A DNA stretch of 55,109 bases from JANNYA01 sp031422315 (GTDB lineage: Bacteria; Pseudomonadota; Gammaproteobacteria; Xanthomonadales; SZUA-5). The notes under the pieces were generated by a model. That model did not search any database and was not told where the DNA came from. It was given only the letters and a program-made list of their open reading frames with translations. Location of the stretch: assembly GCA_031422315.1 (NCBI GenBank), contig JANOQN010000010.1:1-55109 (forward strand). The letters are read 5' to 3'. This document shows positions 43,139 through 51,356 of this stretch, in pieces; position 1 is the stretch's first letter, and each line of letters starts with the position of its first letter. Both the position numbers and the translations under genes were made by a program.

Positions 43139-43534
43139 TCAGACTCGACGACGTTTAGGAGGACGGCAGCCGTTGTGTGGTATAGGCGTGACATCAATAA
43201 TGTTAATCACCTTATACCCAACAGCATTCAGTGCACGCACCGCGCTTTCGCGACCGGGGCCTGGACCTTTGATCCGAACTTCGACGTTTTTCACGCCATA
43301 ATCGAGCGCGACGCGCCCGGCTTTCTCAGCCGCGACTTGCGCAGCGAACGGCGTGCTCTTGCGCGAACCACGAAAACCCGCACCGCCGGACGTTGCCCAA
43401 GAAAGCGCATTCCCCTGACGGTCCGTCATCGTGATGATCGTGTTATTAAACGACGCATGTACGTGACAAATAGCGTCAGTAACTACACGACGCACTTTCT
43501 TCTTTACTTTGGAGCCCGCTGCAGGCTTATTCAT
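43139..43534 (-). CDS. rpsK: 30S ribosomal protein S11
   Basis: 131 residues. Shows the S11 blocks ICHVHASFNNTIITMTDRQGNALSWATSGGAGFRGSRKSTPFAAQ and the C-terminal DVTPIPHNGCRPPKRRRV. S11 lies on the platform of the small subunit next to the mRNA exit and contacts S18 and the Shine-Dalgarno helix region. It follows rpsM by 27 bases. The asparagine in PHNG is the site of isoaspartate formation reported in S11, and it is conserved here. Confidence 0.98.
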   Translation of the reverse strand: MNKPAAGSKVKKKVRRVVTDAICHVHASFNNTIITMTDRQGNALSWATSGGAGFRGSRKSTPFAAQVAAEKAGRVALDYGVKNVEVRIKGPGPGRESAVRALNAVGYKVINIIDVTPIPHNGCRPPKRRRV

Positions 43535-43561
43535 GCTCTGATCCCTGAGACTTGTTAAATC

Positions 43562-43918
43562 TTACTTCTTGATGGCTTTACGCGGACCTTTGCGGGTACG
43601 GGCATTCGTCTTAGTACGCTGACCACGCAGTGGTAAACCACGGCGATGGCGCATTCCGCGATAACAACCTAAGTCAATCAAGCGCTTAATACTAATTGCG
43701 AGCTCACGGCGAAGATCACCTTCGACCGTGAACTTTGCGACTTCCGCTCGAATACGCTCAACCTCAACCTCGGTCAAATCCTTGACGCGAGTTGACGGGT
43801 TGACGTTGGCAGATTGGCAAACCTTACGAGATCGTGTTCGGCCGACGCCGAAAATGCTAGTAAGACCGATCCAAGCATGCTTACTAACGGGTATATTCAC
43901 CCCCGCGATACGTGCCAT
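43562..43918 (-). CDS. rpsM: 30S ribosomal protein S13
   Basis: 118 residues from ATG 43918 (MARIAGVNIPVSKHAWIGLT), exactly the E. coli length. The helix-two-turn-helix IFGVGRTRSRKVC and the basic tail RTKTNARTRKGPRKAIKK are clear. S13 forms intersubunit bridges to L5 and 23S rRNA and its tail touches P-site tRNA. A longer frame beginning at 43987 is rejected since it would extend into the spacer. It is the first gene of the alpha operon here, since rpmJ is absent from its usual place. Confidence 0.97.
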   Translation of the reverse strand: MARIAGVNIPVSKHAWIGLTSIFGVGRTRSRKVCQSANVNPSTRVKDLTEVEVERIRAEVAKFTVEGDLRRELAISIKRLIDLGCYRGMRHRRGLPLRGQRTKTNARTRKGPRKAIKK

Positions 43919-44016
43919 TAATACTCTCCATTTTTCTAATGCGAACAGCAAGTCGACCAGAATAACATGCCAGCGCCGCCAATCCATCTACCAGCGCTAG
44001 AATGTTCATTTTCAGC

Positions 44017-45366
44017 TCATTGCTTAATACCGGTGCGACCGATGCCTTTAAAATTTGCCTTACGCAAAACACTTTCATATTGATGCGACATCAAGTGTGT
44101 CTGCACCTGCGCCATAAAATCCATCACTACGACCACTACAATCAACAGCGACGTACCACCCAAATAGAACGGCACGTTGTAATACCTGATCAACAAGCTC
44201 GGCAACGTACAAACAAGCACCAAATACAGCGCGCCTATAAGGGTCAATCGCGTTAGAACCTTATCAATATAGACAGCAGTTGCTCGACCAGGGCGAATGC
44301 CCGGTATCAACGCGCCGGACTTTTTAAGGTTATCGGCGGTTTCTGTCGAGTTAAAAACCATCGCAGTGTAAAAGAACGCGAAAGCAACGATTAAAACGCC
44401 GTCGAGAATTAAATATAGCGGCTCTCCTGGAGACAACACACTCGCGACATTCTGTAACCAGCCCCAACCTTGTACATTTCCGAACCATTGCGCGGCACTG
44501 GCAGGAAACAAAATCAAACTCGAAGCGAAAATCGCGGGAATCACGCCAGCCATATTTAACTTAAGTGGCAAATGCGAACTCTGATTCATGTACGCCTGAC
44601 GACCACCCGCTTTCCTAGCGTAGTTAACAGTAATCCGTCGCTGAGCGCGCTCCATGAAAACAACAAAACCCGTCACACCAATAGCCAAAACCGTGACCAA
44701 AATAACCGAAAGCCAAGACAACTGCTCCGTAGACGCTAGTTCTAGGGTCGCACCAATTGCGCTAGGCAGGCCTGCAACAATGCCCGCGAAGATAATCATT
44801 GAAATGCCGTTACCAATACCACGTTCGGTGATCTGTTCGCCCAACCACATTAGAAACATCGTTCCGGCAGTGAGACCGACAACCGCAGTAAAAATAAAAG
44901 CGGGGCCAGGGTTAACTACCGCCGAGATCGAACCAAACGCCTGCGCCTGCGCAGCTTGTGCGATTCCGAAAGACTGAAATATGGCTAGACCTAAGGCACC
45001 GTACCTCGTGTACTGGTTAAGCTTGCGCCTGCCAGACTCGCCCTCTTTACGAAGCGCCTGCCACTGCGGGATGGTTGTTGCAAGCAGCTGCACAACAATC
45101 GATGCTGATATGTAGGGCATTACGCCTAAAGCAAACAGTGAGAAGCGGCCTAAAGCACCACCCGAAAACATGTTAAACAGGTCAAGAATCGTCCCCTCTT
45201 GCTGTTTCATGATGTCGAGCATTACGCCTGGATCTACGCCAGGAACAGGAATAAAAGAACCAAGCCGAAACACTATCAGTGCGCCGATCAGAAACATAAT
45301 TCGCTGTCGAAGCTCTTTTAGACGCCCGGCTCCAGCAATGCCCGCCGTGGCGGTGTTGTTAGCCAA
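44017..45366 (-). CDS. secY: Preprotein translocase subunit SecY
   Basis: 449 residues, ten predicted membrane helices. Diagnostic segments include FIPVPGVDPG, ASIVVQLLATTIPQW, the cytoplasmic loop GEQITERGIGNGISMIIFAGIVAGLP and RITVNYARKAGG. SecY is the pore of the Sec translocon with SecE and SecG. The start is probably TTG 45366, with GGAG seven bases upstream; the frame is open to 45396 but that would overlap rplO without need. 98 bases separate its stop from rpsM, with no rpmJ between them. Confidence 0.95.
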   Translation of the reverse strand: MANNTATAGIAGAGRLKELRQRIMFLIGALIVFRLGSFIPVPGVDPGVMLDIMKQQEGTILDLFNMFSGGALGRFSLFALGVMPYISASIVVQLLATTIPQWQALRKEGESGRRKLNQYTRYGALGLAIFQSFGIAQAAQAQAFGSISAVVNPGPAFIFTAVVGLTAGTMFLMWLGEQITERGIGNGISMIIFAGIVAGLPSAIGATLELASTEQLSWLSVILVTVLAIGVTGFVVFMERAQRRITVNYARKAGGRQAYMNQSSHLPLKLNMAGVIPAIFASSLILFPASAAQWFGNVQGWGWLQNVASVLSPGEPLYLILDGVLIVAFAFFYTAMVFNSTETADNLKKSGALIPGIRPGRATAVYIDKVLTRLTLIGALYLVLVCTLPSLLIRYYNVPFYLGGTSLLIVVVVVMDFMAQVQTHLMSHQYESVLRKANFKGIGRTGIKQ

Positions 45367-45370
45367 CTGC

Positions 45371-45805
45371 TTACTCCACTTTTCCGCCGGCTGCAATAAT
45401 GGCTGCCGTAGCGCCTACCGTTGCAACCAAACCTTTAATCGTAATAGCACGCGTCAACGTACCGCGCGAAACCACTTTGATCCGCTTAGCAGCTGCATGA
45501 ATCAAACCAGCTGCGTGAAGAACCTGCGCATCTATTTCAATTGCTTCGAGCATTTCCAACTCATACAAAAAAACTTCGGCGCGGCTCGCTTTGATCTTGG
45601 AGCGAAAGCCCACTTTAGGCAAGCGACGCTGCAAAGGCATCTGTCCGCCTTCAAAGCCGGCCTTAATTTTTCCCTTACCGGTACGTGCGTACGAACCCTT
45701 GTGCCCGCGACCGCAGGTTTTTCCAATGCCAGAGCCAATTCCGCGACCTACGCGATCACTGACTGGGCGCGAACCCGGTGCAGGCTGTAGAGTATTCAAA
45801 TCCAT
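45371..45805 (-). CDS. rplO: 50S ribosomal protein L15
   Basis: 144 residues. N-terminus MDLNTLQPAPGSRPVSDRVGRGIGSGIGKTCGRGHKG is the Gly-rich RNA-binding extension typical of L15, followed by GFEGGQMPLQRRLPKVGF. L15 is a late assembly protein of the large subunit reaching deep into 23S rRNA. Its C-terminal domain ends in LVATVGATAAIIAAGGKVE. The stop lies directly before the secY start region, so translation of both is likely coupled. Confidence 0.97.
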   Translation of the reverse strand: MDLNTLQPAPGSRPVSDRVGRGIGSGIGKTCGRGHKGSYARTGKGKIKAGFEGGQMPLQRRLPKVGFRSKIKASRAEVFLYELEMLEAIEIDAQVLHAAGLIHAAAKRIKVVSRGTLTRAITIKGLVATVGATAAIIAAGGKVE

Positions 45806-45826
45806 AGCTAATCCTTAGGTCAATCG

Positions 45827-46009
45827 CTATTCAACAGCCACCAAGTACCGGACCTTTTCAATCAGGCCGCGAACTTGAGGACTATCAATAAGCACTCGCG
45901 TGCTATTCATCTTTCCAAGGCCAAGTGCTTTGACGCAAAGGCGGTGGATACGTGGGGTCGAATTCGTGCTGCGCACGAGCCGAACGGTTACTGTTTTTGC
46001 ATCACTCAT
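45827..46009 (-). CDS. rpmD: 50S ribosomal protein L30
   Basis: 60 residues from ATG 46009 (MSDAKTVTVRLVRSTNSTP), the normal length for this short protein. The pattern RIHRLCVKALGLGKMNSTRVLIDSPQVRGLIEKVRYLV is the L30 core. The ATG lies inside the last codons of rpsE (overlap of eight bases), so the genes are translationally coupled. An earlier in-frame ATG would add four alanine-rich residues and is not needed. Confidence 0.96.
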   Translation of the reverse strand: MSDAKTVTVRLVRSTNSTPRIHRLCVKALGLGKMNSTRVLIDSPQVRGLIEKVRYLVAVE

Positions 46010-46520
46010 CGCTGCCGCCACCTGTTATTTCTTTGACTGATTTGCCGCGTTTCGCCGCAATTTCAGATGGCGAAGACAACATGCTGAGGCCTTTTATGGT
46101 TGCACGCACCAAGTTAATGGGATTACGTGACCCGTACGCTTTCGCCAACACGTTGCTGACACCAACAACTTCAAATACTGCGCGCATGGCACCACCCGCG
46201 ATGACGCCGGTACCCTCACTCGCTGGCTGCATGAAAACCTTCGCAGCGCCATGATTGCTCTTTACTGGAAACCACAAAGTTCCATTCTGCAGGCTGACGC
46301 GGGTCATGGCACGCCGGGCGCGCTCCATTGCCTTCGCTATCGCAGCCGGCACTTCGCGTGCCTTGCCATAGCCGAATCCAACCCGGCCATTGCCGTCGCC
46401 AACCACAGTTAGTGCGGTGAAACTAAAGATGCGTCCGCCTTTAACGACCTTTGCAACTCGATTAACGGCCACAAGCTTTTCAAGCATGCCGTCACTGTTT
46501 TCTCGTTCTTGATTTGACAT
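46002..46520 (-). CDS. rpsE: 30S ribosomal protein S5
   Basis: 172 residues. The S5 double-stranded RNA-binding domain (LVAVNRVAKVVKGGRIFSFTALTVVGDGNGRVGFGYGKAREVPAAIAKA) and the ribosomal S5 domain 2 (KVFMQPASEGTGVIAGGAMRAVFEVVGVSNVLAKAYGSRNPINLVRAT) are both visible. S5 lines the mRNA entry channel and affects decoding accuracy. Its last codons overlap rpmD. Confidence 0.98.
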   Translation of the reverse strand: MSNQERENSDGMLEKLVAVNRVAKVVKGGRIFSFTALTVVGDGNGRVGFGYGKAREVPAAIAKAMERARRAMTRVSLQNGTLWFPVKSNHGAAKVFMQPASEGTGVIAGGAMRAVFEVVGVSNVLAKAYGSRNPINLVRATIKGLSMLSSPSEIAAKRGKSVKEITGGGSDE

Positions 46521-46537
46521 TAGCCTATCCGTGGCAA

Positions 46538-46888
46538 TTAGAACTGCAGACCCGCTTCACGCGCAGCATCAGCCAGGGCCTTTATTCGGCCGTGATATCT
46601 GAAACCAGAACGATCAAACGCAACTTTGGTGACGCCTTTTGCCAAGCTTCGCTCAGCAATTGAGCGACCCACAGCCACAGCGGCATCCTTATTTTTTGTA
46701 TTCTTCAAGCCTTCAGCAACCGCCGACTGCACGGTAGAAGCACAAGCTAACACCATTCCGGTATTGTCGATCACTTGAGCGTACAAGTGTTGGCCCGTGC
46801 GATGCACCGTCAACCGAGTAGCGCCCAAACCGCGAATGTGCATCCGAGTCGACTTTGCGCGACGTATGCGCGAAATTTTCTTATCCAT
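46538..46888 (-). CDS. rplR: 50S ribosomal protein L18
   Basis: 116 residues, E. coli length 117. N-terminal basic tail MDKKISRIRRAKSTRMHIRGLGATRLTVHRTGQHLYAQVID, then the core with KDAAVAVGRSIAERSLAKGVTKVAFDRSGFRYHGRIKALADAAREAGLQF. L18 binds 5S rRNA with L5 and L25 and delivers it to the large subunit. Positioned between rplF and rpsE as in E. coli. Confidence 0.98.
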   Translation of the reverse strand: MDKKISRIRRAKSTRMHIRGLGATRLTVHRTGQHLYAQVIDNTGMVLACASTVQSAVAEGLKNTKNKDAAVAVGRSIAERSLAKGVTKVAFDRSGFRYHGRIKALADAAREAGLQF

Positions 46889-46909
46889 AAAGTTCTCCTC
46901 AAATACCCA

Positions 46910-47434
46910 TTACGCTTTCTTGACTTCTTTCAGCGTGATCTTCTCGCCGCTGTACTTAATACCTTTGCCTTTATAGGGCTCTGGTGGTCGAAACGCTCTA
47001 ATCTTCGCAGCAACTTCACCAACACGTTGCTTGTCCAAGCCTTTAATCATGACTTCAGTCTGCGTCGGCGTCTCGATTGAGATGCCCTCAGGTGCTTTGA
47101 ACAGCACCGGATGCGAGAAACCAATTGTCAAGTTTAAATCTTTGCCGACCATGGCCGCGCGAAAACCAACTCCAACCAACTCTAATTTTCTTTCAAAGCC
47201 CTTGCTTACGCCTTCAACCAAGTTCTTCAGCAACGCACGAATCGTGCCCGCCATCATGGTTGAACCCGCTAACGTAGATACCTGTAATGTACCATCGGAC
47301 TTATTAATACCCACATCGGTAGAGTGTTTTAATGACAAAACACCCTTAGGACCTTTTACCGAAACAACGCCATCAGCGATAGTTACATCGACGCCTGCAG
47401 GCAATGGCACTGGCATTTTAGCTACACGTGACAT
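46910..47434 (-). CDS. rplF: 50S ribosomal protein L6
   Basis: 174 residues. MSRVAKMPVPLPAGVDV begins the first of two similar alpha/beta domains; the second holds HPVLFKAPEGISIETPTQTEVMIKGLDKQRVGEVAAKIRAFRPPEPYKGKGIKY, the L6 signature. L6 sits near the base of the L7/L12 stalk and the sarcin-ricin loop. The C-terminal KITLKEVKKA is typical. Ten bases separate its ATG from the rpsH stop. Confidence 0.98.
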   Translation of the reverse strand: MSRVAKMPVPLPAGVDVTIADGVVSVKGPKGVLSLKHSTDVGINKSDGTLQVSTLAGSTMMAGTIRALLKNLVEGVSKGFERKLELVGVGFRAAMVGKDLNLTIGFSHPVLFKAPEGISIETPTQTEVMIKGLDKQRVGEVAAKIRAFRPPEPYKGKGIKYSGEKITLKEVKKA

Positions 47435-47443
47435 GTCTGCTCC

Positions 47444-47842
47444 TTAAGCGACTAAACAAATAACTTCGCCACCAAGACCAAGCTCTCGGGCCTTAGCGTC
47501 TGTCATCACACCTTTAGAGGTGGAGACAATCGCAGCACCGAGACCGTTTTGGACTCGAGGGATAGCGTCTTTAGCGCGGTACTTTCGCAGACCCGGGCGG
47601 CTGACCCGCTCCAGGCGCTCAATAACGGCCTTACCTTTGTAATACTTCAGCTTGATTTCCATTGTCTTTTTAACTTCCGTCGGATTAACCACCGACGCGT
47701 CTTCAATGAAACCTTCAGCTTTCAACACTTCGGCTAACGCCAACTTAAAGGTTGACGAAGGCAGCCGTACAATTGCTTTACCAACCATCTGCGCATTGCG
47801 AATTCGCGTCAGCATATCGGCAATAGGATCTGTCATGCTCAT
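47444..47842 (-). CDS. rpsH: 30S ribosomal protein S8
   Basis: 132 residues. MTDPIADMLTRIRNAQMVGKAIVRLPSS is the S8 start and ISTSKGVMTDAKARELGLGGEVICLV the C-terminal signature. S8 is a primary 16S rRNA-binding protein of the central domain and, in E. coli, the translational repressor of the spc operon, acting at the L5 start. Two nearby ATGs (47842 and 47836) are both possible. Follows rpsN by 11 bases. Confidence 0.98.
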   Translation of the reverse strand: MSMTDPIADMLTRIRNAQMVGKAIVRLPSSTFKLALAEVLKAEGFIEDASVVNPTEVKKTMEIKLKYYKGKAVIERLERVSRPGLRKYRAKDAIPRVQNGLGAAIVSTSKGVMTDAKARELGLGGEVICLVA

Positions 47843-47853
47843 TCTAGTTCTCC

Positions 47854-48159
47854 TTACCAGCTAGCTTTGCGAAGGCCGGGCACGTCACCGCGCATCGTTG
47901 CTTCTCGTAGCTTGTTGCGGCCGAGACCGAATTTCGCATAGACGCCTTTCGACCGGCCTGTAAGCTGGCATCGGTTAGTCTTGCGAACTGCAGATGAATC
48001 ACGTGGAAGCTTGCTCAGTTGAGCGACAGCAACTTCTTTTGCTTCATACGCTGAGGTTACGCTGCTGATGATTTTCTTTAATTCCGCGCGTTTCGCTGCA
48101 AACTTTTTGACAAGCTTGGCTCGCTTAACTTCGCGGTTAACCATGCATTTCTTTGCCAT
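47854..48159 (-). CDS. rpsN: 30S ribosomal protein S14 (long, zinc-free type)
   Basis: 101 residues, the long C-minus form: there are no paired CxxC zinc ligands, and the protein has the middle insert of E. coli-like S14. The C-terminal block NRCQLTGRSKGVYAKFGLGRNKLREATMRGDVPGLRKASW is diagnostic. S14 is a late assembly protein in the head of the small subunit, near S3 and S10. It lies between rplE and rpsH, as expected. Confidence 0.97.
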   Translation of the reverse strand: MAKKCMVNREVKRAKLVKKFAAKRAELKKIISSVTSAYEAKEVAVAQLSKLPRDSSAVRKTNRCQLTGRSKGVYAKFGLGRNKLREATMRGDVPGLRKASW

Positions 48160-48178
48160 GTCCTAATATCCCTCGAAG

Positions 48179-48718
48179 TTAATTGCGGAATGGGAAGCCA
48201 AAACCTTCTAAAAGCGCTTTCGCCTCTTTATCGGTCTTGGCTGTGGTGGTGATTGCAACATCCATACCGCGGATTGCGTCAACCAGATCAAAATCAATTT
48301 CTGGGAAAATAATCTGTTCTTTCACACCAAAATTGTAGCTGCCTCTGCCGTCGAATGACCGACCCGATAGTCCGCGGAAATCTCGGACGCGCGGCAACGA
48401 CACGTTGATCAAACGGTCCAAAAACTCGTACATGTGCGCCCGTCGGAGCGTAACCTTGCAACCAATCGGCCAATTCTCACGAATTTTGAAGTTGGCAATG
48501 GACTTCTTCGACAATGTGATGATCGGTTTTTGGCCGGCAATCTTCGTCATGTCTTCAACTGCTTTATCGAGCTTCTTCTTGTCGGTAGCCGCTTCGCCTA
48601 CACCCATATTGAGCGTAACCTTTACGAGACGAGGAATCTCCATAACATTTTTGTAGCTGAATTTCTCTTTCAGCGCAGCTGCAACTGTTTCTTTGTAGTG
48701 CGTGTGTAAACGTGTCAT
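48179..48718 (-). CDS. rplE: 50S ribosomal protein L5
   Basis: 179 residues, the E. coli length. MTRLHTHYKETVAAALKEKFSYKNVMEIPRLVKVTLNMGVGEAATDKK is the L5 N-terminus, and GRGSYNFGVKEQIIFPEIDFD plus RGMDVAITTTAKTDKEAKALLEGFGFPF the conserved core and end. L5 binds 5S rRNA and forms bridge B1b with S13. Nineteen bases separate it from rpsN. Confidence 0.98.
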   Translation of the reverse strand: MTRLHTHYKETVAAALKEKFSYKNVMEIPRLVKVTLNMGVGEAATDKKKLDKAVEDMTKIAGQKPIITLSKKSIANFKIRENWPIGCKVTLRRAHMYEFLDRLINVSLPRVRDFRGLSGRSFDGRGSYNFGVKEQIIFPEIDFDLVDAIRGMDVAITTTAKTDKEAKALLEGFGFPFRN

Positions 48719-48721
48719 AGC

Positions 48722-49048
48722 TTAGCCCTTTCCATCGACGACTTCGCCGTTTGAACGAAACACGCGTACCTTCTTACCGTCCGAGAGCACCTTGAACCCA
48801 ATGCGATCCGGCCTTTTGGTAGCTGGGTTGAACAGCATCACATTCGATATGTGAATCGACGCTTCTTTCTCGATTATGCCGCCTGGCTGATTCGCAGCAG
48901 GATTTGGCTTGGTGTGCTTCTTAGCCATATTCAAGCCTTCGACGAATACCCGCTCGCCGTCGACTTCCAATACAGTTCCTTGCATACCTTTGACTTGTTT
49001 GTTACCAGCGATCACGACCACGCGATCACCTTTCTTAATCCGATTCAT
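48722..49048 (-). CDS. rplX: 50S ribosomal protein L24
   Basis: 108 residues. The KOW motif at the start (MNRIKKGDRVVVIAGNKQVKGMQGTVLEVDGERVFVEGLNMAKKHTKPN) is the L24 hallmark, followed by GGIIEKEASIHISNVMLFNPATKRPDRIGFKV. L24 is one of the two initiator proteins of large-subunit assembly and lies near the tunnel exit. Three bases separate its stop from the rplE start. Confidence 0.97.
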   Translation of the reverse strand: MNRIKKGDRVVVIAGNKQVKGMQGTVLEVDGERVFVEGLNMAKKHTKPNPAANQPGGIIEKEASIHISNVMLFNPATKRPDRIGFKVLSDGKKVRVFRSNGEVVDGKG

Positions 49049-49056
49049 GAGATTCC

Positions 49057-49425
49057 TTAGAGCACTTCAGGAGCCAGAGATACGATCTTCATGAACTGCT
49101 CAGTTCGAAGCTCGCGCGTAACTGGCCCGAAAATTCGGGTACCAATTGGCTCTAGCTTGTTGTTGAGCAGCACAGCAGCGTTGCCTTCGAATCGAATGAC
49201 AGAACCGTCTGGCCTACGAACGCCTTTCGCGGTGCGAACCACGACTGCATTATAGACTTCGCCTTTCTTCACTTTTCCTCTAGGAATCGCTTCTCGTATA
49301 CTAACTTTGATGACATCGCCGATATGCGCATAACGACGCTTGGATCCACCAAGCACCTTAATGCACATCAGTTCACGAGCCCCGCTATTGTCAGCGGCGG
49401 CCAGCAGTGTTTGCATTTGAATCAT
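49057..49425 (-). CDS. rplN: 50S ribosomal protein L14
   Basis: 122 residues, family length. MIQMQTLLAAADNSGARELMCIKVLGGSKRRYAHIGDVIKVSIREAIPRGKVKKGEVYNAVVVRTAKG is the typical L14 beta-barrel with its basic loop, and NKLEPIGTRIFGPVTRELR the C-terminal signature. L14 binds near the sarcin-ricin region and contacts the silencing factor RsfS. Starts the part of the block called the spc operon in E. coli. Confidence 0.98.
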   Translation of the reverse strand: MIQMQTLLAAADNSGARELMCIKVLGGSKRRYAHIGDVIKVSIREAIPRGKVKKGEVYNAVVVRTAKGVRRPDGSVIRFEGNAAVLLNNKLEPIGTRIFGPVTRELRTEQFMKIVSLAPEVL

Positions 49426-49439
49426 TGCCGAACCTCCGT

Positions 49440-49700
49440 TTAACTAGCTTTGCTCAACACCTCGACCAACGTCCAAGACTTCGTCTTAGACAATGGCCGA
49501 CATGGTGTAATACGCACGGTATCGCCGATACCTGCATGACCACTTTCGTCATGTACATGGAACTTCGTCGAACGACGAATGTACTTGCCGTAAAGCGGAT
49601 GTTTTTCTACACGTTCAACGAGAACGGTGATTGTTTTATTCATTTTGTCGCTGAGCACTCGCCCTTCAAGGGTTCGCACTACCTTTGTTTCAGTACTCAT
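49440..49700 (-). CDS. rpsQ: 30S ribosomal protein S17
   Basis: 86 residues. After a short Thr/Lys start, TLEGRVLSDKMNKTITVLVERVEKHPLYGKYIRRSTKFHVHDESGHAGIGDTVRITPCRPLSKTKSW is the S17 OB fold. S17 is a primary binder of 16S rRNA 5' domain. Its ATG overlaps the rpmC stop by four bases (ATGA), so the two are translationally coupled. Last gene of the S10 segment. Confidence 0.97.
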   Translation of the reverse strand: MSTETKVVRTLEGRVLSDKMNKTITVLVERVEKHPLYGKYIRRSTKFHVHDESGHAGIGDTVRITPCRPLSKTKSWTLVEVLSKAS

Positions 49701-49900
49701 CTCTTCACCTGTGCACGTACCAGCTCAGCAAGCACCATCTTTATGCGCGCGACGTTTCTACGAACGACGCGGAACTGATGACTTTGGTTGAGCTGCCCTT
49801 GAGCACGCTGCATCCGAAGGTTGAACTGCTCTTGCCGCAGGTCAATAAGTTGTTCATTTAACTGCGCGGGCGACTTCGCCCGAAGATCATTAATTTCCAT
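49697..49900 (-). CDS. rpmC: 50S ribosomal protein L29
   Basis: 67 residues, two long helices: MEINDLRAKSPAQLNEQLIDLRQEQFNLRMQRAQGQLNQSHQFRVVRRNVARIKMVLAEL. The L29 fingerprint (ELRxxLxxLRxExFNLRxQ, then RxxRRxIARIKTxL) is clear. L29 lies at the polypeptide tunnel exit beside L23 and helps dock trigger factor and SRP. Begins three bases after rplP and overlaps rpsQ. Confidence 0.97.
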   Translation of the reverse strand: MEINDLRAKSPAQLNEQLIDLRQEQFNLRMQRAQGQLNQSHQFRVVRRNVARIKMVLAELVRAQVKR

Positions 49901-49902
49901 TT

Positions 49903-50316
49903 CTAGAGCACCGCACGCGACACAAACGTTGTTTTAACGCTAAGTTTCGCTGCGGCTAGCGTAAATGCTTCACGCGCCTGAGCTTCACTTATCCCTTCAA
50001 TTTCGAACAAAACCGAACCCGGCTGCACCAAATGCACCCAGTACTCGACGCTACCTTTGCCGTTACCCATTCGAACTTCAATAGGTTTCTTGGTGATCGG
50101 CTTGTCTGGAAAGACGCGAATCCACTGCTTACCGCCGCGCTTAACATAGCGCGAGATTGTACGACGTGCGGACTCAATCTGACGAGCTGACAAACGACCG
50201 TGCTCCACTGCTTTCAGGCCGAATTCACCAAAACTGACTTCATTTCCGACCCACGCGAGACCGCGGTTACGGCCTTTGTGCTGTTTTCTGTACTTAGTAC
50301 GACTTGGCTGCAACAT
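49903..50316 (-). CDS. rplP: 50S ribosomal protein L16
   Basis: 137 residues. MLQPSRTKYRKQHKGRNRG is the L16 start, and RVFPDKPITKKPIEVRMGNGKGSVEYWVHLVQPGSVLFEIEGI the core. The arginine in VRMGNGKG lines up with Arg81 of E. coli L16, the site hydroxylated by the 2-oxoglutarate oxygenase RoxA/YcfD; the residue is present here. L16 positions A-site tRNA near the peptidyl-transferase centre. Confidence 0.98.
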   Translation of the reverse strand: MLQPSRTKYRKQHKGRNRGLAWVGNEVSFGEFGLKAVEHGRLSARQIESARRTISRYVKRGGKQWIRVFPDKPITKKPIEVRMGNGKGSVEYWVHLVQPGSVLFEIEGISEAQAREAFTLAAAKLSVKTTFVSRAVL

Positions 50317-50324
50317 AAATCACC

Positions 50325-51008
50325 TCAGGAACGGTTGCTTCCGCGTGGCTCAGGTTTCCCTTCTGCCACGGGTGCATACAAATCGAAAATTTCGCCTTTA
50401 TAAATCCAGGTTTTGACGCCAATCACACCATACGTCGTGTGCGCTTCCGCAAAACCATAATCTATGTCGGCGCGCAGCGTATGAAGCGGGACGCGACCTT
50501 CGCGATACCACTCAGTACGTGCAATTTCAGCACCGTTCAGTCGACCCGCTACATTTACTTTGATACCCAATGCGCCAAGGCGCATGGCATTTTGTACTGC
50601 GCGCTTCATTGCGCGTCGGAACATAATTCGTCGCTCGAGCTGCTGCGCGATGCTTTCGGCAACGAGCTGCGCTTCAATCTCCGGCTTACGAACTTCAACA
50701 ACAGACAAGTGCGTAGGTACGCCCATAATCGCCGTTGCGTCAGCTCGCAATTTATCGATATCTTCGCCTTTCTTACCAATGACAACACCTGGACGGGCGG
50801 TGTGAATCGTGATGCGCGCGGTTTTTGCGGGCCTCTCAATCTGAATTCGACTGACACCCGCTTGCGCAAGCTTTTCGCGCAACATTTCGCGTACACGGAT
50901 GTCGGCAATCAAATATTTAGCGAAATCTTTCTTCGTGGCGAACCATTTAGAATTGAAATCTCGTGAGATACCTAGGCGAATGCCGATAGGGTTTACTTTG
51001 TGTCCCAT
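50325..51008 (-). CDS. rpsC: 30S ribosomal protein S3
   Basis: 227 residues from ATG 51008 (MGHKVNPIGIRLGISRDF), the family start. The open frame extends 40 codons further into the rplV end and is trimmed. A KH domain (RPGVVIGKKGEDIDKLRADA) and C-terminal domain (GWYREGRVPLHTLRADIDYGFAEAHTTYGVIGVKTWIYKGE, written here only to mark its order) are present. S3 lines the mRNA entry and carries helicase activity with S4 and S5. Confidence 0.97.
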   Translation of the reverse strand: MGHKVNPIGIRLGISRDFNSKWFATKKDFAKYLIADIRVREMLREKLAQAGVSRIQIERPAKTARITIHTARPGVVIGKKGEDIDKLRADATAIMGVPTHLSVVEVRKPEIEAQLVAESIAQQLERRIMFRRAMKRAVQNAMRLGALGIKVNVAGRLNGAEIARTEWYREGRVPLHTLRADIDYGFAEAHTTYGVIGVKTWIYKGEIFDLYAPVAEGKPEPRGSNRS

Positions 51009-51018
51009 AATCGAATCC

Positions 51019-51354
51019 TTATCGCTTGTCGCCGACGACGACGGTAATGTGGCTGGTTGGCTTGATGATGCGTGAGCCACGACCCTTTGCACGAGCATGC
51101 ATGCGTTTGAGCACCGCACCTTGATCAACGAAGATTTGGGTTACCTTGAGGCTATCAACGTCAGCACCGAAACTGCTCTCAGCGTTTGACATTGCCGACC
51201 AGACAACTTTGTAGATGATCCCAGCGGCTTTTTTGTCGCTAAACTTCAGCAGCTGAAGCGCACTTGCGACACCCATGCCACGAACCTGATCCGCTACGAG
51301 GCGGGCTTTCTGCGGAGAAAGCCGAACCATACGAAGAATTGAACGAGCTTCCAT
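51019..51354 (-). CDS. rplV: 50S ribosomal protein L22
   Basis: 111 residues. MEARSILRMVRLSPQKARLVADQVRGMGVASALQLL is the L22 start, and RMHARAKGRGSRIIKPTSHITVVV the tip of the long loop and the C-terminal strand. That loop lines the narrowest part of the peptide tunnel. Two bases separate its ATG from the rpsS stop, as is common. Confidence 0.98.
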   Translation of the reverse strand: MEARSILRMVRLSPQKARLVADQVRGMGVASALQLLKFSDKKAAGIIYKVVWSAMSNAESSFGADVDSLKVTQIFVDQGAVLKRMHARAKGRGSRIIKPTSHITVVVGDKR

Positions 51355-51356
51355 GC

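Noticed and set aside
43884..44078. 64-codon frame across the secY-rpsM spacer as a possible rpmJ
   Set aside because: It has none of the L36 cysteine/histidine zinc ligands and most of it overlaps secY or rpsM in another frame.
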